A DNA stretch of 64,000 nucleotides, from NCBI GenBank assembly GCA_038216465.1, contig JBBQQC010000001.1, positions 186,001-250,000 of the forward strand, given 5' to 3'. This document shows positions 42,598 to 53,100 of this stretch, piece after piece. Positions within the stretch are counted from its first letter, which is position 1; each line of letters opens with the position of its first letter. Position numbers and translations under genes: made by a program. The stretch comes from JACCZX01 sp038216465. Its GTDB lineage: Bacteria > Pseudomonadota > Gammaproteobacteria > Burkholderiales > Burkholderiaceae_F. The notes under the pieces are model-generated. The model worked only from the letters and a program-made list of their open reading frames with translations. It ran no database searches and was not told where the DNA came from.

Positions 42598-43332
42598 ATG
42601 GCAAGCAAGACCCTCCGATCCGAGCAACTCGGCAGCCACCAAGTCGAGCTCGATCCCACGGTTGATTCGCTGAGTCGCTTTGGCTCGCGCGTGCGCGCGC
42701 TCGTGTGGCCGACGCGGACGCTGGTGGGATCGCAGCGCTGGTTCGATGAGCTTTACGTATGGACGGCCGATTTCGAGCCCGACCGCTCGCTGCGTTCGCA
42801 GATTCAGCTGGCTGCGATGGAGCACGCGTTCTCGATGCTCGAGCACGAACGTGTCGAGCGCGTCGCCGTCACCGTCTCGTTCGGCTCCGTCGAGCGATCG
42901 CTTGAAGCGTTCGCGAAAGTGCTGGAAGCGCATCGGCTGACCGCGCATCGTCTTTCGGTGCTGCTGCGAGGGGCGATGGAGCGCCTGCGCTGGCCGTACC
43001 GCGTGCGCGAATTCATCGACCTGCTGCGCTCTTACCAGATCGCGGTCGGCTACCGCTTCGCCGAACCACGGCCCAGCATGGAGATGTCTGCGATCGACTT
43101 CGTGGCGCCCGATTTCGCCAAGATGCTGGCCCCGATCAGCTCGCGCGAAGAGACGTGGCAGGAGATGTCGCGCGAAGTCAACGCGCTGGGATTGACGCGC
43201 GAAACTTTTGTGCTGGCCGGCATCGAGCGCGAAGAGCAGTTGATTCTGGCGCGCAACACCGGCTTCGTTCTCGGACAGGGCCGCGCACTTAAAAAGCCAT
43301 ACTTTCCGCCGCGCGTATTGCGACCGCGCTGA
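42598..43332 (+). CDS. Degenerate EAL-domain-like protein, copy 2
   Basis: A 244-aa paralogue of the preceding product; both share W-P-T-R-(S/T)-L, Q-(H/R)-W-F-D-E-L-Y, V-T-V-S-F-G-(T/S)-V-E-R-S-L, Y-R-(L/V)-R-(A/E)-F, and G-Q-G-R-A-(I/L). Here the pseudo-EAL C-terminus is A-G-I-E-R-E-E-Q, like E-G-V-E-T-E-E-Q, followed by T-G-F-V-L-G-Q-G-R-A-L. The K-I-D motif is replaced by A-I-D. The start at 42598 is used because the frame upstream overlaps copy 1; it lacks a good ribosome-binding site. It is 218 bp ahead of the pilus operon. A c-di-GMP-binding or protein-binding role without catalysis is inferred. Confidence 0.6.
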   Translation: MASKTLRSEQLGSHQVELDPTVDSLSRFGSRVRALVWPTRTLVGSQRWFDELYVWTADFEPDRSLRSQIQLAAMEHAFSMLEHERVERVAVTVSFGSVERSLEAFAKVLEAHRLTAHRLSVLLRGAMERLRWPYRVREFIDLLRSYQIAVGYRFAEPRPSMEMSAIDFVAPDFAKMLAPISSREETWQEMSREVNALGLTRETFVLAGIEREEQLILARNTGFVLGQGRALKKPYFPPRVLRPR

Positions 43333-43369
43333 ATCGCTGATCACCGTGTGAGGCTTTGCGCCGTCAACG

Positions 43370-43388
43370 CGTCAGCCAAGTTCCTACA
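43370..43388. promoter_or_regulatory. Partial copy of an inverted repeat upstream of the pilus operon
   Basis: CGTCAGC-CAAGT-TCCTACA. The right half is identical to the half-site of the better inverted repeat at 58359-58377 read leftwards, and the left half matches 4 of 7. It lies 163 bp upstream of the first pilus gene. It could be chance; it is listed because both sites precede surface-structure operons. Confidence 0.25.
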
Positions 43389-43550
43389 TTCGCCCGCTCG
43401 TCTGCCATAGACGCTTGCGCATCGGCACCGCCACAAACTAGGGGGGCTATGGAGCGCATTTCAGCACTTTTGCATAGCGCATTCTGGCTAGCATCGCCGT
43501 GTTCGGTGCGGGTCATCGCACTTCTAACCGACTTCGAAGGGAATGAAGCA

Positions 43551-44084
43551 ATGAAATTATTCATTCGCGTGAGATCCGCCGCACTGCTGTTGGCCGCAGC
43601 GATTCCGCTGGGCGCGCTGGCGCAAGTGAGCCAAAACGTGCAGGTGCAGGTTCAGGTGCAGGGCAACTGCACCGTAACCGCACCCTCCAATGCCAACTTC
43701 GGCGCGCAAACGCCGCTGGCGACGACCAACCTGACGACAACCGGACAAGTGACGCTTCGTTGCAACCGTGGCGCCGCGCCAGTCATGGCCGTCAATAACG
43801 GCGGCAATTTCAGCGGTACGCGCCGCATGTCTAGTGGCGGCGGCTCTCCGACCTTTGTCGGTTATGCCGTGAAACAGCCGACGATCAGCGGCACCGACTA
43901 CACGGTTTGCCCGGCCTTCGGCGCCGGCACCGCTTGGACTTCCGCCAGCACACTTGATGCAAGCGCAGCTTTCGCGGCGTCCGGTGGTTCCCGCACTGTC
44001 AACGTCTGCTTCGAGACCACCATCGACGAGAACACAGCGGTTGCGACCTTTACCGACACCGTTGCCGTGTCGGTGACGTTCTAG
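43551..44084 (+). CDS. Spore-coat-U (SCPU) domain pilin, subunit 1
   Basis: A 177-aa secreted subunit of an archaic (sigma/Csu-type) chaperone-usher pilus. The signal peptide ends near G-A-L-A-Q. A Q/V alternation (Q-V-Q-V-Q-V-Q-G) is followed by the first Cys and F-G. The body has Ala/Thr/Gly-rich beta-strands with paired cysteines, and the last strand is V-A-V-S-V-T-F. The start at 43551 was chosen because GAAGGGAATG-type ribosome-binding sequence precedes it and it gives a clean signal peptide; the longer frame to 43356 does not. First gene of a four-gene operon. Confidence 0.87.
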   Translation: MKLFIRVRSAALLLAAAIPLGALAQVSQNVQVQVQVQGNCTVTAPSNANFGAQTPLATTNLTTTGQVTLRCNRGAAPVMAVNNGGNFSGTRRMSSGGGSPTFVGYAVKQPTISGTDYTVCPAFGAGTAWTSASTLDASAAFAASGGSRTVNVCFETTIDENTAVATFTDTVAVSVTF

Positions 44085-44102
44085 CCGCAAACGCCGGACC
44101 CC

Positions 44103-44816
44103 ATGAGCGCGCGGGGCGCTCTGTGTTGGATCCTGGCTGTAGCGTCGCTCGCCGTCACCTCGGCGGCTGCGGCTGCGAGCTTTGGGCTTGCGCCGATCGG
44201 CGTCACGATTGCGGCCAATGAGCAGTCCGGTTCGATCGTCGTCACCAACACCGGCACCGATGACGTCGTAATCCAAGCCCGGCCCTATGCCTGGACGCAA
44301 AACGGCGCGGAACTGCGGGCCGAAACGCGTGAGTTGGTGATCAATCCGCCAATCTTCAAGCTCGCCGCAGGCGAACGGCAACTGGTTCGTGTCGCATCGC
44401 GAGCGGCGCCGCCCCACGCGGTCGAACGCGCCTTCCGCGTCGTGTTCAGCGAAGTGCCTGCGGGCGCGCAGAAGAGCGCCGGCTTTCGCATTCAAGTGGC
44501 AATGGACATTCCGTTGTACGTCGAGCCCGTCGAGCTTTCTCCGGCACAACTCGCCTGGCGCTTCGAGCCCACTACGAACGGCGCGCGATTGGTAGCCGAT
44601 AACAGCGGTGGCCGCCACTTTCGATTGCGCGATGTTCAGGTACAGGACGGCACCCAGGCCATTCACACGATCCCGCGCATCGTCGTGTTGGCGAAATCCA
44701 TGCTCGCGATTGAACTGCCCGACGCCGCGAAGAACGCACAAATGCTTCGTTTGATCGGACAGGATGATGCGGATCAGCCAGTCTCGATCGAAATCACGGC
44801 CGCGCGCGCGCAGTAG
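44103..44816 (+). CDS. Periplasmic pilus chaperone (PapD-like)
   Basis: A 237-aa chaperone with a signal peptide (cleavage after about A-A-A-A near residue 25) and two Ig-like domains. The G1 strand region has Q-L-V-R-V-A-S-R, then F-R-V-V-F-S-E-V-P, the PapD-family motif before the domain link. It binds subunits by donor-strand complementation and hands them to the usher. It lies 18 bp after subunit 1 and 4 bp before the usher start. Confidence 0.9.
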   Translation: MSARGALCWILAVASLAVTSAAAAASFGLAPIGVTIAANEQSGSIVVTNTGTDDVVIQARPYAWTQNGAELRAETRELVINPPIFKLAAGERQLVRVASRAAPPHAVERAFRVVFSEVPAGAQKSAGFRIQVAMDIPLYVEPVELSPAQLAWRFEPTTNGARLVADNSGGRHFRLRDVQVQDGTQAIHTIPRIVVLAKSMLAIELPDAAKNAQMLRLIGQDDADQPVSIEITAARAQ

Positions 44817-44820
44817 CGCG

Positions 44821-47151
44821 ATGGCTGCCGCGATCGCGTCGGCGCTTGTCTGCGCAGTGCCGCGGCCTGCAGTCGCCGACGACGTCGTCGCGCAGATGGC
44901 AGCTTCCGCTTCCGCGCGTCAGGTCGCTGTTCTCGATAGCGTCGTCAACGGTCAGCCACAGGGGCCGGTTTTCGCGCTAGTCGAGCGCGGCGAAACGACC
45001 GCAATCGACGCCAGCGCATTGCGTCGCTGGCGCGTCAAGGTGGTGGTGGAGTTCACCTTTGACTTCGAGGATCGTGTGTTCGTTGCACTGGCCGACCTGC
45101 CCGGTGCGCGTGCGAACATCGAACAGCGGACGCAACGACTGTCACTTAACCTGCCGCATACCTTATTTGAGCGCGCGGACCTTCAGTTCGGTGGCAGCAG
45201 CAGCGGCGCATTATCACCGGCACCGCTCGCCGGCTTTCTCAACTACACGTTGTTCGGATACACGTCGTCGGCGACCAGTTATGGCTCAGGCTTCTTCGAG
45301 CTCGGCGCGTCCGGCAATCTCGGCTCGCTGATCAACACCGCATCGGCCAACACCGTGGCGCCCTCCGGCCAGACAACGAATCGTATCGTGCGTTATGACA
45401 CGACGTGGCGACGCGATGATCGCGATGGGCTGCGCACATGGATCGTGGGCGACTCTTTCACGCAGGCGGGTGCGTGGGGGCGCAGCGTACGTTTCGGCGG
45501 CTTGCAGATGGGAACCAATTTTCAGTTGCAGCCGAACCTGATTACCTATCCGCTGCAGCCGTTTTCCGGGGCTGCGGTCGTGCCGTCGACGGTGGATGTT
45601 TTCGTCAACGGTGCGCGCATCGCATCGCAGCCGGTGCCACCGGGTCCGTTCACGGTTAATGACGTTCCATTGGTCAGCGGCGCCGGCGATGTGCAGCTCG
45701 TCGTGCGCGATCCGTTCGGTCAGCAGCAGATCATTACGCAGCCGTTTTACGCGAGCCGCCGCTTGCTGCGCGCCGGACTCGACGAGTTTCAGTTCAGCCT
45801 GGGCGCGACACGTGAGAACTACGGAATTGAGAGCTTCGACTACGGCAGCCCGCTGGCGTCAGGCACTTGGCGGCGCGGCCTCAGCGATCGCCTGACCGTC
45901 GAAGCACGTTTTGACGCCGACGATCAAGCCCGCGCGGGTGGCGCTACTGCAGATTTCTCGACGGGCTTGTTGGGGATCGTCACCGCGGGGGCTGCCGTCA
46001 GCGAGGGCCGCGCCGGCAGCGGCTTGCTATGGATCGGCGGCTACGAGTATCAGGGGCGGCGCTTCAACTTCGGCGCCCGTTCCACCTGGGCGAGTTCGCG
46101 GTTCCGCATGGTAGGTGATTCGGCGTCGTTCGTCCTGCAACGGCAATCGCAGACATCGGCCGGCGTGAATCTGGATGCAATGGGATCGATCGGCATCGCA
46201 TGGGCCGCGCAGCGTTACCGTGACGCTCCCGGTCTGGACACTGTGGCTCTGTCTTATTCCGTGAGCCTGGCACAACGCGCGTTCTTAACCTTTTCGATAG
46301 CGCGCACGTACAGTGCGTTTCCACAGACGTCGGCTTTCGCGACGCTGACGATGCCGCTGGATGGGCGCACCAGCGTTTCGGGCGAAGCTTCCAAGTCCGA
46401 CAGCGCGGGTCGGCGCTCTTCGTACGTCGGCGCTTCCGTGCAGCGAACGCTACCGACGGATCAAGGGATTGGTTATCGCGTGCGGGCCACGAGTCGCGAG
46501 CAATTCGATGCGAGCCTCGGCTACACATGGCCGTTTGGCGAGTACACGGTGGAAGCCTCATCCTTCGAAGGCTCGACTGCGGCCCGCGCAACCGCGAGCG
46601 GAGGCTTCGGCACGATCGGCGGGCATACCTTTGCGAGCCGTCTGATCAGCGACAGCTTCGGCCTCGTGCGCGTCGGCGAGCTCGAAGGCATCCGCGTGTT
46701 TCACGAAGGCAATCCGGTCGGGCGCACCGACAGTTACGGGCAGATCTTGCTACCGCGGCTGACGCCCTATTCTGCAAATAGGATCACGATCGACGAGCGC
46801 GATATTCCGATCGACGTCGCGGTGAAGGATCGCGAATTGCGTATCGTTCCTGGGTTCCGTTCCGGCGCACTCGCCACATATGACGCGCGCCGGCGCGCGA
46901 GTGTGACTCTGGAAGTGCGGCTCGCCGATGGGACCTATTTGCCGGCGGGGTCGGAAGTGCAACTCACCGGAACATCGCAGCGCTTCGTCGTCGGCCACGA
47001 CGGCGAGGTTTTTGTTCCTGATCTGCCTGGGCGATCGCACTTCACTGTCCAGCTCGCGGTCAGCCGCTGCAGCTTCGATGTCGAGTACGCGGCATCAAAG
47101 AGAGACGTATTACCCAAGCTCGGACCATTCGTCTGCCGGCCCGTGCAGTGA
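44821..47151 (+). CDS. Outer-membrane usher of the chaperone-usher pilus
   Basis: Outer-membrane pore that assembles and exports the subunits. The ATG at 44821, 4 bp after the chaperone stop, gives a 776-aa protein with a signal peptide ending about A-V-A. A start at 44764 would add 19 basic residues inside the chaperone frame. The N-terminal periplasmic domain is short, then comes the beta-barrel with a plug: P-S-T-V-D-V-F-V-N-G, P-G-P-F-T-V-N-D-V-P, and G-D-V-Q-L-V-V-R-D-x-x-G, all usher hallmarks. The C-terminal domains contain two Cys (C-S-F-D and F-V-C-R). The stop overlaps the next gene (GTGA). Confidence 0.93.
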   Translation: MAAAIASALVCAVPRPAVADDVVAQMAASASARQVAVLDSVVNGQPQGPVFALVERGETTAIDASALRRWRVKVVVEFTFDFEDRVFVALADLPGARANIEQRTQRLSLNLPHTLFERADLQFGGSSSGALSPAPLAGFLNYTLFGYTSSATSYGSGFFELGASGNLGSLINTASANTVAPSGQTTNRIVRYDTTWRRDDRDGLRTWIVGDSFTQAGAWGRSVRFGGLQMGTNFQLQPNLITYPLQPFSGAAVVPSTVDVFVNGARIASQPVPPGPFTVNDVPLVSGAGDVQLVVRDPFGQQQIITQPFYASRRLLRAGLDEFQFSLGATRENYGIESFDYGSPLASGTWRRGLSDRLTVEARFDADDQARAGGATADFSTGLLGIVTAGAAVSEGRAGSGLLWIGGYEYQGRRFNFGARSTWASSRFRMVGDSASFVLQRQSQTSAGVNLDAMGSIGIAWAAQRYRDAPGLDTVALSYSVSLAQRAFLTFSIARTYSAFPQTSAFATLTMPLDGRTSVSGEASKSDSAGRRSSYVGASVQRTLPTDQGIGYRVRATSREQFDASLGYTWPFGEYTVEASSFEGSTAARATASGGFGTIGGHTFASRLISDSFGLVRVGELEGIRVFHEGNPVGRTDSYGQILLPRLTPYSANRITIDERDIPIDVAVKDRELRIVPGFRSGALATYDARRRASVTLEVRLADGTYLPAGSEVQLTGTSQRFVVGHDGEVFVPDLPGRSHFTVQLAVSRCSFDVEYAASKRDVLPKLGPFVCRPVQ

Positions 47152-47645
47152 AAAAGGCGCGGTCTCTCTGTGTTGTCGGCATTGCGCTGCTCGGTAGCGC
47201 CGCACCGGCGTTCGGCGCCTACTCATGCAGCGTCTCCACCGGCGGATCGATCAACTTCCTGAGCTACGACCCGAACGGGGCGTCATTGACCGCGAGTGCG
47301 ACGATCACGCTCACTTGCACGCACTTGAGCGGCGGCGCTCAAGACATTACATGGACGATGCCGCTGTCCAACGGTTCGTCGGGAACTTGCCTCGGCGCCA
47401 CTGGCCGCACGATGCAACGGCAGACGTTGCCTGCCACGACGATCGGCTACAACATCTATCAGAACAGCACGACTATCGAGTGGGGCAACGCCGGATGCGG
47501 TACTTTCCCAGCCGGCACGATGAAGGTGACCAATGGCCAACCGATGCAGTCGACGGTACAGACCCTGCGCGGTGTGGTGCCTACCAATCAGCTCGTGCCC
47601 GCCGGGGCATATTCGGAAACGCTGGTGCTCACGATAACTTTTTAG
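47148..47645 (+). CDS. Spore-coat-U (SCPU) domain pilin, subunit 2
   Basis: A 165-aa secreted SCPU subunit. A GTG start at 47148 overlaps the usher stop (GTGA), giving translational coupling. The signal peptide ends A-F-G-A. Features: C-S-V-S first Cys, N-F-x-x-Y-D-P, C-T-H-L, Y-N-I-Y-Q-N and the last strand L-V-L-T-I-T-F. In Csu-like systems the last gene of the operon often encodes the tip adhesin, but that is about twice this size. This one has a single domain. It ends 40 bp from the convergent DUF11 gene. Confidence 0.86.
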   Translation: MKKARSLCVVGIALLGSAAPAFGAYSCSVSTGGSINFLSYDPNGASLTASATITLTCTHLSGGAQDITWTMPLSNGSSGTCLGATGRTMQRQTLPATTIGYNIYQNSTTIEWGNAGCGTFPAGTMKVTNGQPMQSTVQTLRGVVPTNQLVPAGAYSETLVLTITF

Positions 47646-47685
47646 TTTGCTGCCTTCGCCGAAAAACAAGCTTGTCGAGTGAGCG

Positions 47686-50106
47686 TCAGTTCACGCGCAC
47701 TCGGAATCGCACCTGGAAGCTCGGGTTGTTGCCAGCGCTGGCCGCGGCAAACACGCCCTTCGGATTGATCCGGATGCAAGTGACATTGGCATCGAAGCCG
47801 TTGACGTCTGGCACCGGCGTGTAGTTCGTGAACGGTGAGCAGCCGGTGTTTGAAAACGACACATCGTCGGCCGCGCTGGCGAGGCTGGTGAACGTATACG
47901 TGAGCCCGCTTGCCGGTGGACCGTTGACGAACACGATCGGGCCTGAGCCTGCGCCTCCCAGATCACCGACGAACATGCGGGTGTTCGCTGGAATCGCATC
48001 GTCGACCAATGTCGTGTTGTTATCGGCGGTGCCGGCACCGCTGTTGGTCACTTGAATCGAATACGACACGACAGCGCCCGGAATCGCCTTCGGCAAGACC
48101 GCGCCGTTGACCGGGTCGGACACCAACAACACGGTCTTGGCGACGGTGAACGACGGCGTCGCGACCGTTAGCGTGGCGTTCGCAGCCACCGTGTTGCTGC
48201 CACCGCTAGTCGTCAGCGCACCGACCGCAATCGTGTTCGCGTAGGCACCCGCTGTAACCGCAGTCACGCGGACGGTAACCACGCACGAGCCGTTGGCGGG
48301 GATCGTGCCGGCGGTCAGCCGGATGCCGACATCGCCCGCGGCGAGTGCACCGCCGGCACTATCCTGCAGCGCACCGCCGCAGGTGTTTGACGTCGTCAAC
48401 GGCGCGGCCACTGTCATCGCGCCTGGGGAAGTCGGAAAAACATCGGTGAACGTCGCGGCCGTGTAGGCGCCTGCCGTCGAGTTGGCGAGCGTGATGGTCA
48501 GCGTGCTGATCCCGCCGCTGCTGATCGTCGCAGCGGCGAAGGATTTCGTTATCGTCGGCACCGCGACGACATTGACGTTGGCCGATGCAGCCGCAGCGTT
48601 GCTGCCGACGTTGGTGACCAGAGCGCCGGCGGCGATCGTGTTCGTGTACGTGCCCACCGCAGCCGCGGTGACGTTGACGATGATCGTGCACCCGCCGGCG
48701 GGAATCGCAGTGCCACTGGCCATCGTGATGCTGCCGCTACCTGCGTTGGCGGTGACGTTCGGACATGTTCCCGTATTGCCCGCGGTATTGACCGTCATCG
48801 CGCCGGGCGCAACCGGCAGCGTGTCGGTGAACAGTGAACTGGTCGTTATCGCACCACCGTTCGCATTGCTGATCGTGATCGTCAAATTTGTGTTGCCGTT
48901 CGAGCCGAAGCTCGCGGCGCCGAACGCTTTGGTCACACCGGGTCGGATCGAGATCGTGTTGCTGGCGGTATTGTTCGCCGGCGTGGCGTCGGTCAGGAAC
49001 GCGAACGGCAGCGCGACGCTTGCTGTGTTAACGACGGGCGCGGCCGCATTCACGGTGACGTTGACGGTGTACGTCGCTGTACCGGCCGGTGCCAGTGTGG
49101 CAATCGTATTGATATTGCCGGCGCCGGCGGCGACACAGCTCGAACCCGCGCTGGCCGCGCACGTCCACGTGATCGCGCTGACGCCGGCAGGGAACGCATC
49201 GGTTACCGTGCCGGAGACTGCGTACACGCTGCTGTTGGTAACGACGATTGTGTAGACCACTGCGGTTGCCGTACTGGCGGGAACGCTGGCGAGATTCGCG
49301 GTCTTGGTGATCGAAAGATCGGGATTGGGCACGTTGATACTTGCCAAGTCGCCAGTGGCTGCGCCTCCCGGCGGCGTGCTCAGCGACGTCGCCGATGGCG
49401 GATTGGTGGCGGTGCTGACCGAATAGAAACCGGGCCCGCCATTGCTCAGCACGCGAATGCCGTTGGACGCATCGAACGCCAGCCCGATACCCGAGCCGTT
49501 GACACCGGTCACTGGTCCGCTGCCGATCTGCGTGACTGCGCCGCCTGCCAGCGGGATCGTGAACAGATTGTTCGTATTGTTAAAACCGTACAGCGTTCCG
49601 CTCGAATCAAACGCGATATCGCCGCCGGCGCCTGAACCGGTAATCGCGACCGCCGCGCCCGTGTAAGCGCCAGTGGCCGTGTTAATGATGCGCAAAATGT
49701 CGTTCTGGTCCAGGTAGTACAGCACGCCACCGGGCGAACACGCCATTCTGAGCGAGCTGTCAGCCACGCCGGCGCCCAGCGCAACCGGCGCGACGGTCGG
49801 CGTCTGCGGATTGAAAACGTACAGCTGGTTGGTGCCGCCGAAAATGGAGTAATAAATTAATCCGTTCGGGCACTGCGCGAGGGTGGCCGCATTGCCGCCC
49901 GGATAGTTGTCGTACACGAGCGTGACTGCGCCGGTGCTCGGGTCAAGTTGGATGATGTCGTTGGCGCCGGCGGTCGCGGTGCCGCGGATGCCGTAAATCG
50001 TCGTGGCGGCGTATGCAGCATCCATGCTCACCGCCAGAGCGATCAAACACGCCGCGCGCAGCATTGCACGTCGCATCCTTGTGACTAATCTCTTTGTCCG
50101 ACTCAT
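47686..50106 (-). CDS. Secreted DUF11 repeat protein (806 aa)
   Basis: A large surface or secreted protein. Domains: signal peptide 1-33; a beta-propeller-like N-terminal part 34-255 with LYGF- and IAFD-type repeats (DUF6923-like); a DUF11 domain about 263-385; two tandem related beta-domains (391-514 and 518-648) with K-(A/S)-F start and P-G-A-M-T-V; and a final DUF11-like domain 651-806. The last residues are F-R-V-R-V-N. It is almost free of Lys and rich in Ala/Thr/Ser/Asn/Val, like other exported adhesin-type beta proteins. The start ATG overlaps the stop of the barrel gene (ATGA), so it is the last gene of the operon. Function is not known. Confidence 0.82.
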   Translation of the reverse strand: MSRTKRLVTRMRRAMLRAACLIALAVSMDAAYAATTIYGIRGTATAGANDIIQLDPSTGAVTLVYDNYPGGNAATLAQCPNGLIYYSIFGGTNQLYVFNPQTPTVAPVALGAGVADSSLRMACSPGGVLYYLDQNDILRIINTATGAYTGAAVAITGSGAGGDIAFDSSGTLYGFNNTNNLFTIPLAGGAVTQIGSGPVTGVNGSGIGLAFDASNGIRVLSNGGPGFYSVSTATNPPSATSLSTPPGGAATGDLASINVPNPDLSITKTANLASVPASTATAVVYTIVVTNSSVYAVSGTVTDAFPAGVSAITWTCAASAGSSCVAAGAGNINTIATLAPAGTATYTVNVTVNAAAPVVNTASVALPFAFLTDATPANNTASNTISIRPGVTKAFGAASFGSNGNTNLTITISNANGGAITTSSLFTDTLPVAPGAMTVNTAGNTGTCPNVTANAGSGSITMASGTAIPAGGCTIIVNVTAAAVGTYTNTIAAGALVTNVGSNAAAASANVNVVAVPTITKSFAAATISSGGISTLTITLANSTAGAYTAATFTDVFPTSPGAMTVAAPLTTSNTCGGALQDSAGGALAAGDVGIRLTAGTIPANGSCVVTVRVTAVTAGAYANTIAVGALTTSGGSNTVAANATLTVATPSFTVAKTVLLVSDPVNGAVLPKAIPGAVVSYSIQVTNSGAGTADNNTTLVDDAIPANTRMFVGDLGGAGSGPIVFVNGPPASGLTYTFTSLASAADDVSFSNTGCSPFTNYTPVPDVNGFDANVTCIRINPKGVFAAASAGNNPSFQVRFRVRVN
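48163..48936 (-). repeat. Two tandem intragenic domain repeats (about 125 residues each)
   Basis: Residues 391-514 and 518-648 of the 806-aa protein align over their length: T-K-(A/S)-F, L-T-I-T-(I/L), F-T-D-x-(L/F)-P, P-G-A-M-T-V, a central Cys pair, and Y-(T/A)-N-T-I-A-x-G-A-L. At DNA level they are diverged. Confidence 0.7.
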
Positions 50107-53100
50107 CGCAATTTGGTAAACCCGTTGCTCTTGTTCAGGCCCAGCGTGTCCTGATCAAACTTGATCCGCACGCTGAGGAAGAAACCTCTGACGCGATATT
50201 CGGCGCCGGCAAAATCGCGATCGGAAAAGCCGAGCACGTTGTAGCCGGCCGCGACCCACGTGTTTTCCATCAAGCGGTAGCCGATCGACGCGCCCGCGCT
50301 GTAATCGACCACGCCGCTGTTCCATGAATGCAGCGCACCGCCGTGCACGCCGATATCCCAGCTTGAAGATAAATCACGCCGCACTTCGAGCGCGAGCAGG
50401 TCGGTGTAGCCGGTATAACTGGCGCCATCGATACGGTCGAAAACGTATTTCGAACCGTACTGAAAGCTCCACTGCGTGGTGGTATTCGGCGTGTAATTAG
50501 CGTTCAGGTTGTTGACCAGCTTGCGCGACCGCACCGAACCCGCCGCGTCTTCGATCGTCTCGGCGATCACGTCGAGCCGATCGAGAACCATCCAGCGGCC
50601 GCCGGCCGGACGCAGTGCGTAACTGACGCGGCCATCGAACTTTCGATTGCTACCCAGCGCCGATTCGGTCGACGTGTACAGAACACCAGCGGCGACGACG
50701 CGGCCGGCATCGAGCCGGCGTTGCACGCCGAGCAGCACGTTGAGCTTGTCGTCGAGGTCCGAGTCACGCCACTCGATGCGGCCGTTGCCGCTCCAGCTCC
50801 CATTCAGATAGCCGGCACCGATAGCAACTGCGGTGTAGTCGTTAGCGCTGGCAGTGCCTGAGGCAAGAGGCACGTTCGGATTCAGCGGCACGCCCTCGCT
50901 CTTCAGCGTCTGTGTACGATCGATCAGGAAGTCGGTCTGCCAGTGCGGGTTGATCTGCCACTTCTGCGACAGACCCAGGCCGGAGAACAAGCGTGTGCCG
51001 TCAGCATGGATTTCGTTGCCCAGCGTGCTGGCGATCTCGGCACCTGTCCATGGCGATGTTCGCAAACCGACGCGCGTCATGTTCGACGAAATCTTTTCGC
51101 CGCGCGCAAATTCCTGCTCGCCAAACACGCTGGTGGTCGGTGTCAGTTTGTAGTCAGCGCCGATCAGATAGCGATCCGGAAAATCGACGCTGTCGGATTT
51201 GCCGGCCAGTCCGACCTCGGCGTTTGCACGCAACCGGAGCCGGCGGTCGAGTAGCTCGTAAGCGACACCCGCCAACGCCTGGTTGCTCTCCGTTTCCTTG
51301 CCGGTGCCATCTTCATCGCGCGCAAAACGCAGCCCGGCGCTGGTCGTCAGTGCATCTTTGCGCCACTGAACCTGCCCTTCGGCGACTTCGCGCTGTGCGC
51401 CGTTGGTCAGCGTGTCCTGGCGATAAACCTGGCCATCGAGTTGCACTGACTCGGTAAGTTTGTAGCGAGCATCGGCGCCCACTTTGCGCGTGCCGATCTC
51501 GGAGGCCGATTGTTGGCCCAGGCCAAAGCCGGGATCCTGCTTGCGTGCGTACAACTTGGCGGACAACTTGTCGTCTTCGCGCAGCGCTTCGACCTTCCAG
51601 GCTTTGCCGTCGGCGTCGACGCCTGCCTGCGAACGATCGCTCGATGCGAATTCGCCCTTGAGCGTCGTGTTCTGATCGAGCCTGTACGTTGCGTCTGCTC
51701 CCACGAGATCACCGTGCGCTCCTACGTTGCCTTCATGGATGCCGGTGATGCCGAGCTCGACCTGGTCGATTGGCTTGTAAGCGGCACGGCCGCCGTAGCT
51801 GAATCTCTCGTCGCCGACGTCGGCCGATTCATAGTCGGCGACGATGAACACCGGATTGAAGCCGAAATCACGCGCCGCAATCGGCTCGCGGAAAAACAGG
51901 GTGCCGAGCGCATAGTCGATGTCGTAATCGAGGTACCGAGTCAACGTGCGGGCGCTGACGATTACTTCGCTGCGAAACCGGTCACGTGTCTCGATGCGAA
52001 TCTTGTCCGAATTGACCGCGACGTTGCGGCGGGACAGCCGATACAGCCCGGAGGTTCCATCGCCCCGAATCTCGTCCTTGACGAACGCCTGCGCCGTGAC
52101 GGTGGCAAACGCGTTGTACGCGAACGTTTTGCCCTGATACTCGGACTTGATGCCGTTCAACGTGCGGCTGTAGCGCGACAGCTCGGTGACTGTTAGTCCG
52201 GTGTCGTAGTCGCCGAACAGCGCGTAGAACTGCGCCTTCTCGATCCGCACGTACAGTTTGCGCACCGACGTCGCATCGAACTGCGGGTCGGTCGCATCTC
52301 CATAGAGCGAGTAGAACTGATTTGGATCGATCGCCTGCTTCAACACGGTGCCGTCGGGACGACCGCGTTCCTTTGCGGTGTCGTACGCGATCGTCAGCAG
52401 ATACTCGCCCTTGATCTCACCTTTCGCATAAAAAGCGAGTCGATCCTGATCGAAAAGCTTGTCGTCGGCGCCTGCCTCCTTCAGCGCCTGTTGATTGCCA
52501 CTCAGCTGCTTGTGCGCGATGGTTCCCTCGGCGAAGCCCACCAGAATCCAGTCGCGCTTGGCTGGCGTCAGCCACACCCGGACTTCCTGCCGTTGCCGAT
52601 CGTTGAAGACGAACGTCAGCACGACTTCACCGGTCTTGGTTGTCGGCGCCAGCTCGATCAGCGCCGTGCCATCGGCCGCAACTTCGAAGCGCGGCTTGCC
52701 GCCGAGCCGGCCCGCCAGCGGATCGCGCTCGATCGCCTCGAGCAGGTCGTACGCCTGATACGGCTCGTTGATCTGGAATTCGCCGCCGACACCTTGCCGC
52801 ACCGGGCGACCGTCCTTGTCGGTCAAGCGCACCGCGATTACCGGGCGCGTTCTGCCGTCGGCGGCGAGGTGCGATCTTTTCTCGTCGAGGCTGACGTAGG
52901 CCGGCGCGCCCGCGTAGTAGATCGTGCGGCGTTCCTGCTTGACGATCTTGCCGTCGCCGTCACGCACCGTCAGCGTGAACACGTTGTTGCCTTCACGGAC
53001 ACTGACGCCGCGCCACGTCGACAGCGCGACGGTGCGCGCCGCATTCTGCAGTGTGCCTTCAAAATTCAGCGCGCTGACCTTCGTGCCATTTAGCTGAAGC

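Noticed and set aside
48163..48936. Repetitive DNA as a possible CRISPR or minisatellite
   Set aside because: The repeats are two long, diverged protein domains, not short identical units with spacers.
48482..49255. A 257-aa rightward frame inside the 806-aa DUF11 gene
   Set aside because: Hydrophobic Val/Ala-rich composition is the mirror of the low-complexity Ala/Thr/Asn code on the other strand; no start signal and no family.
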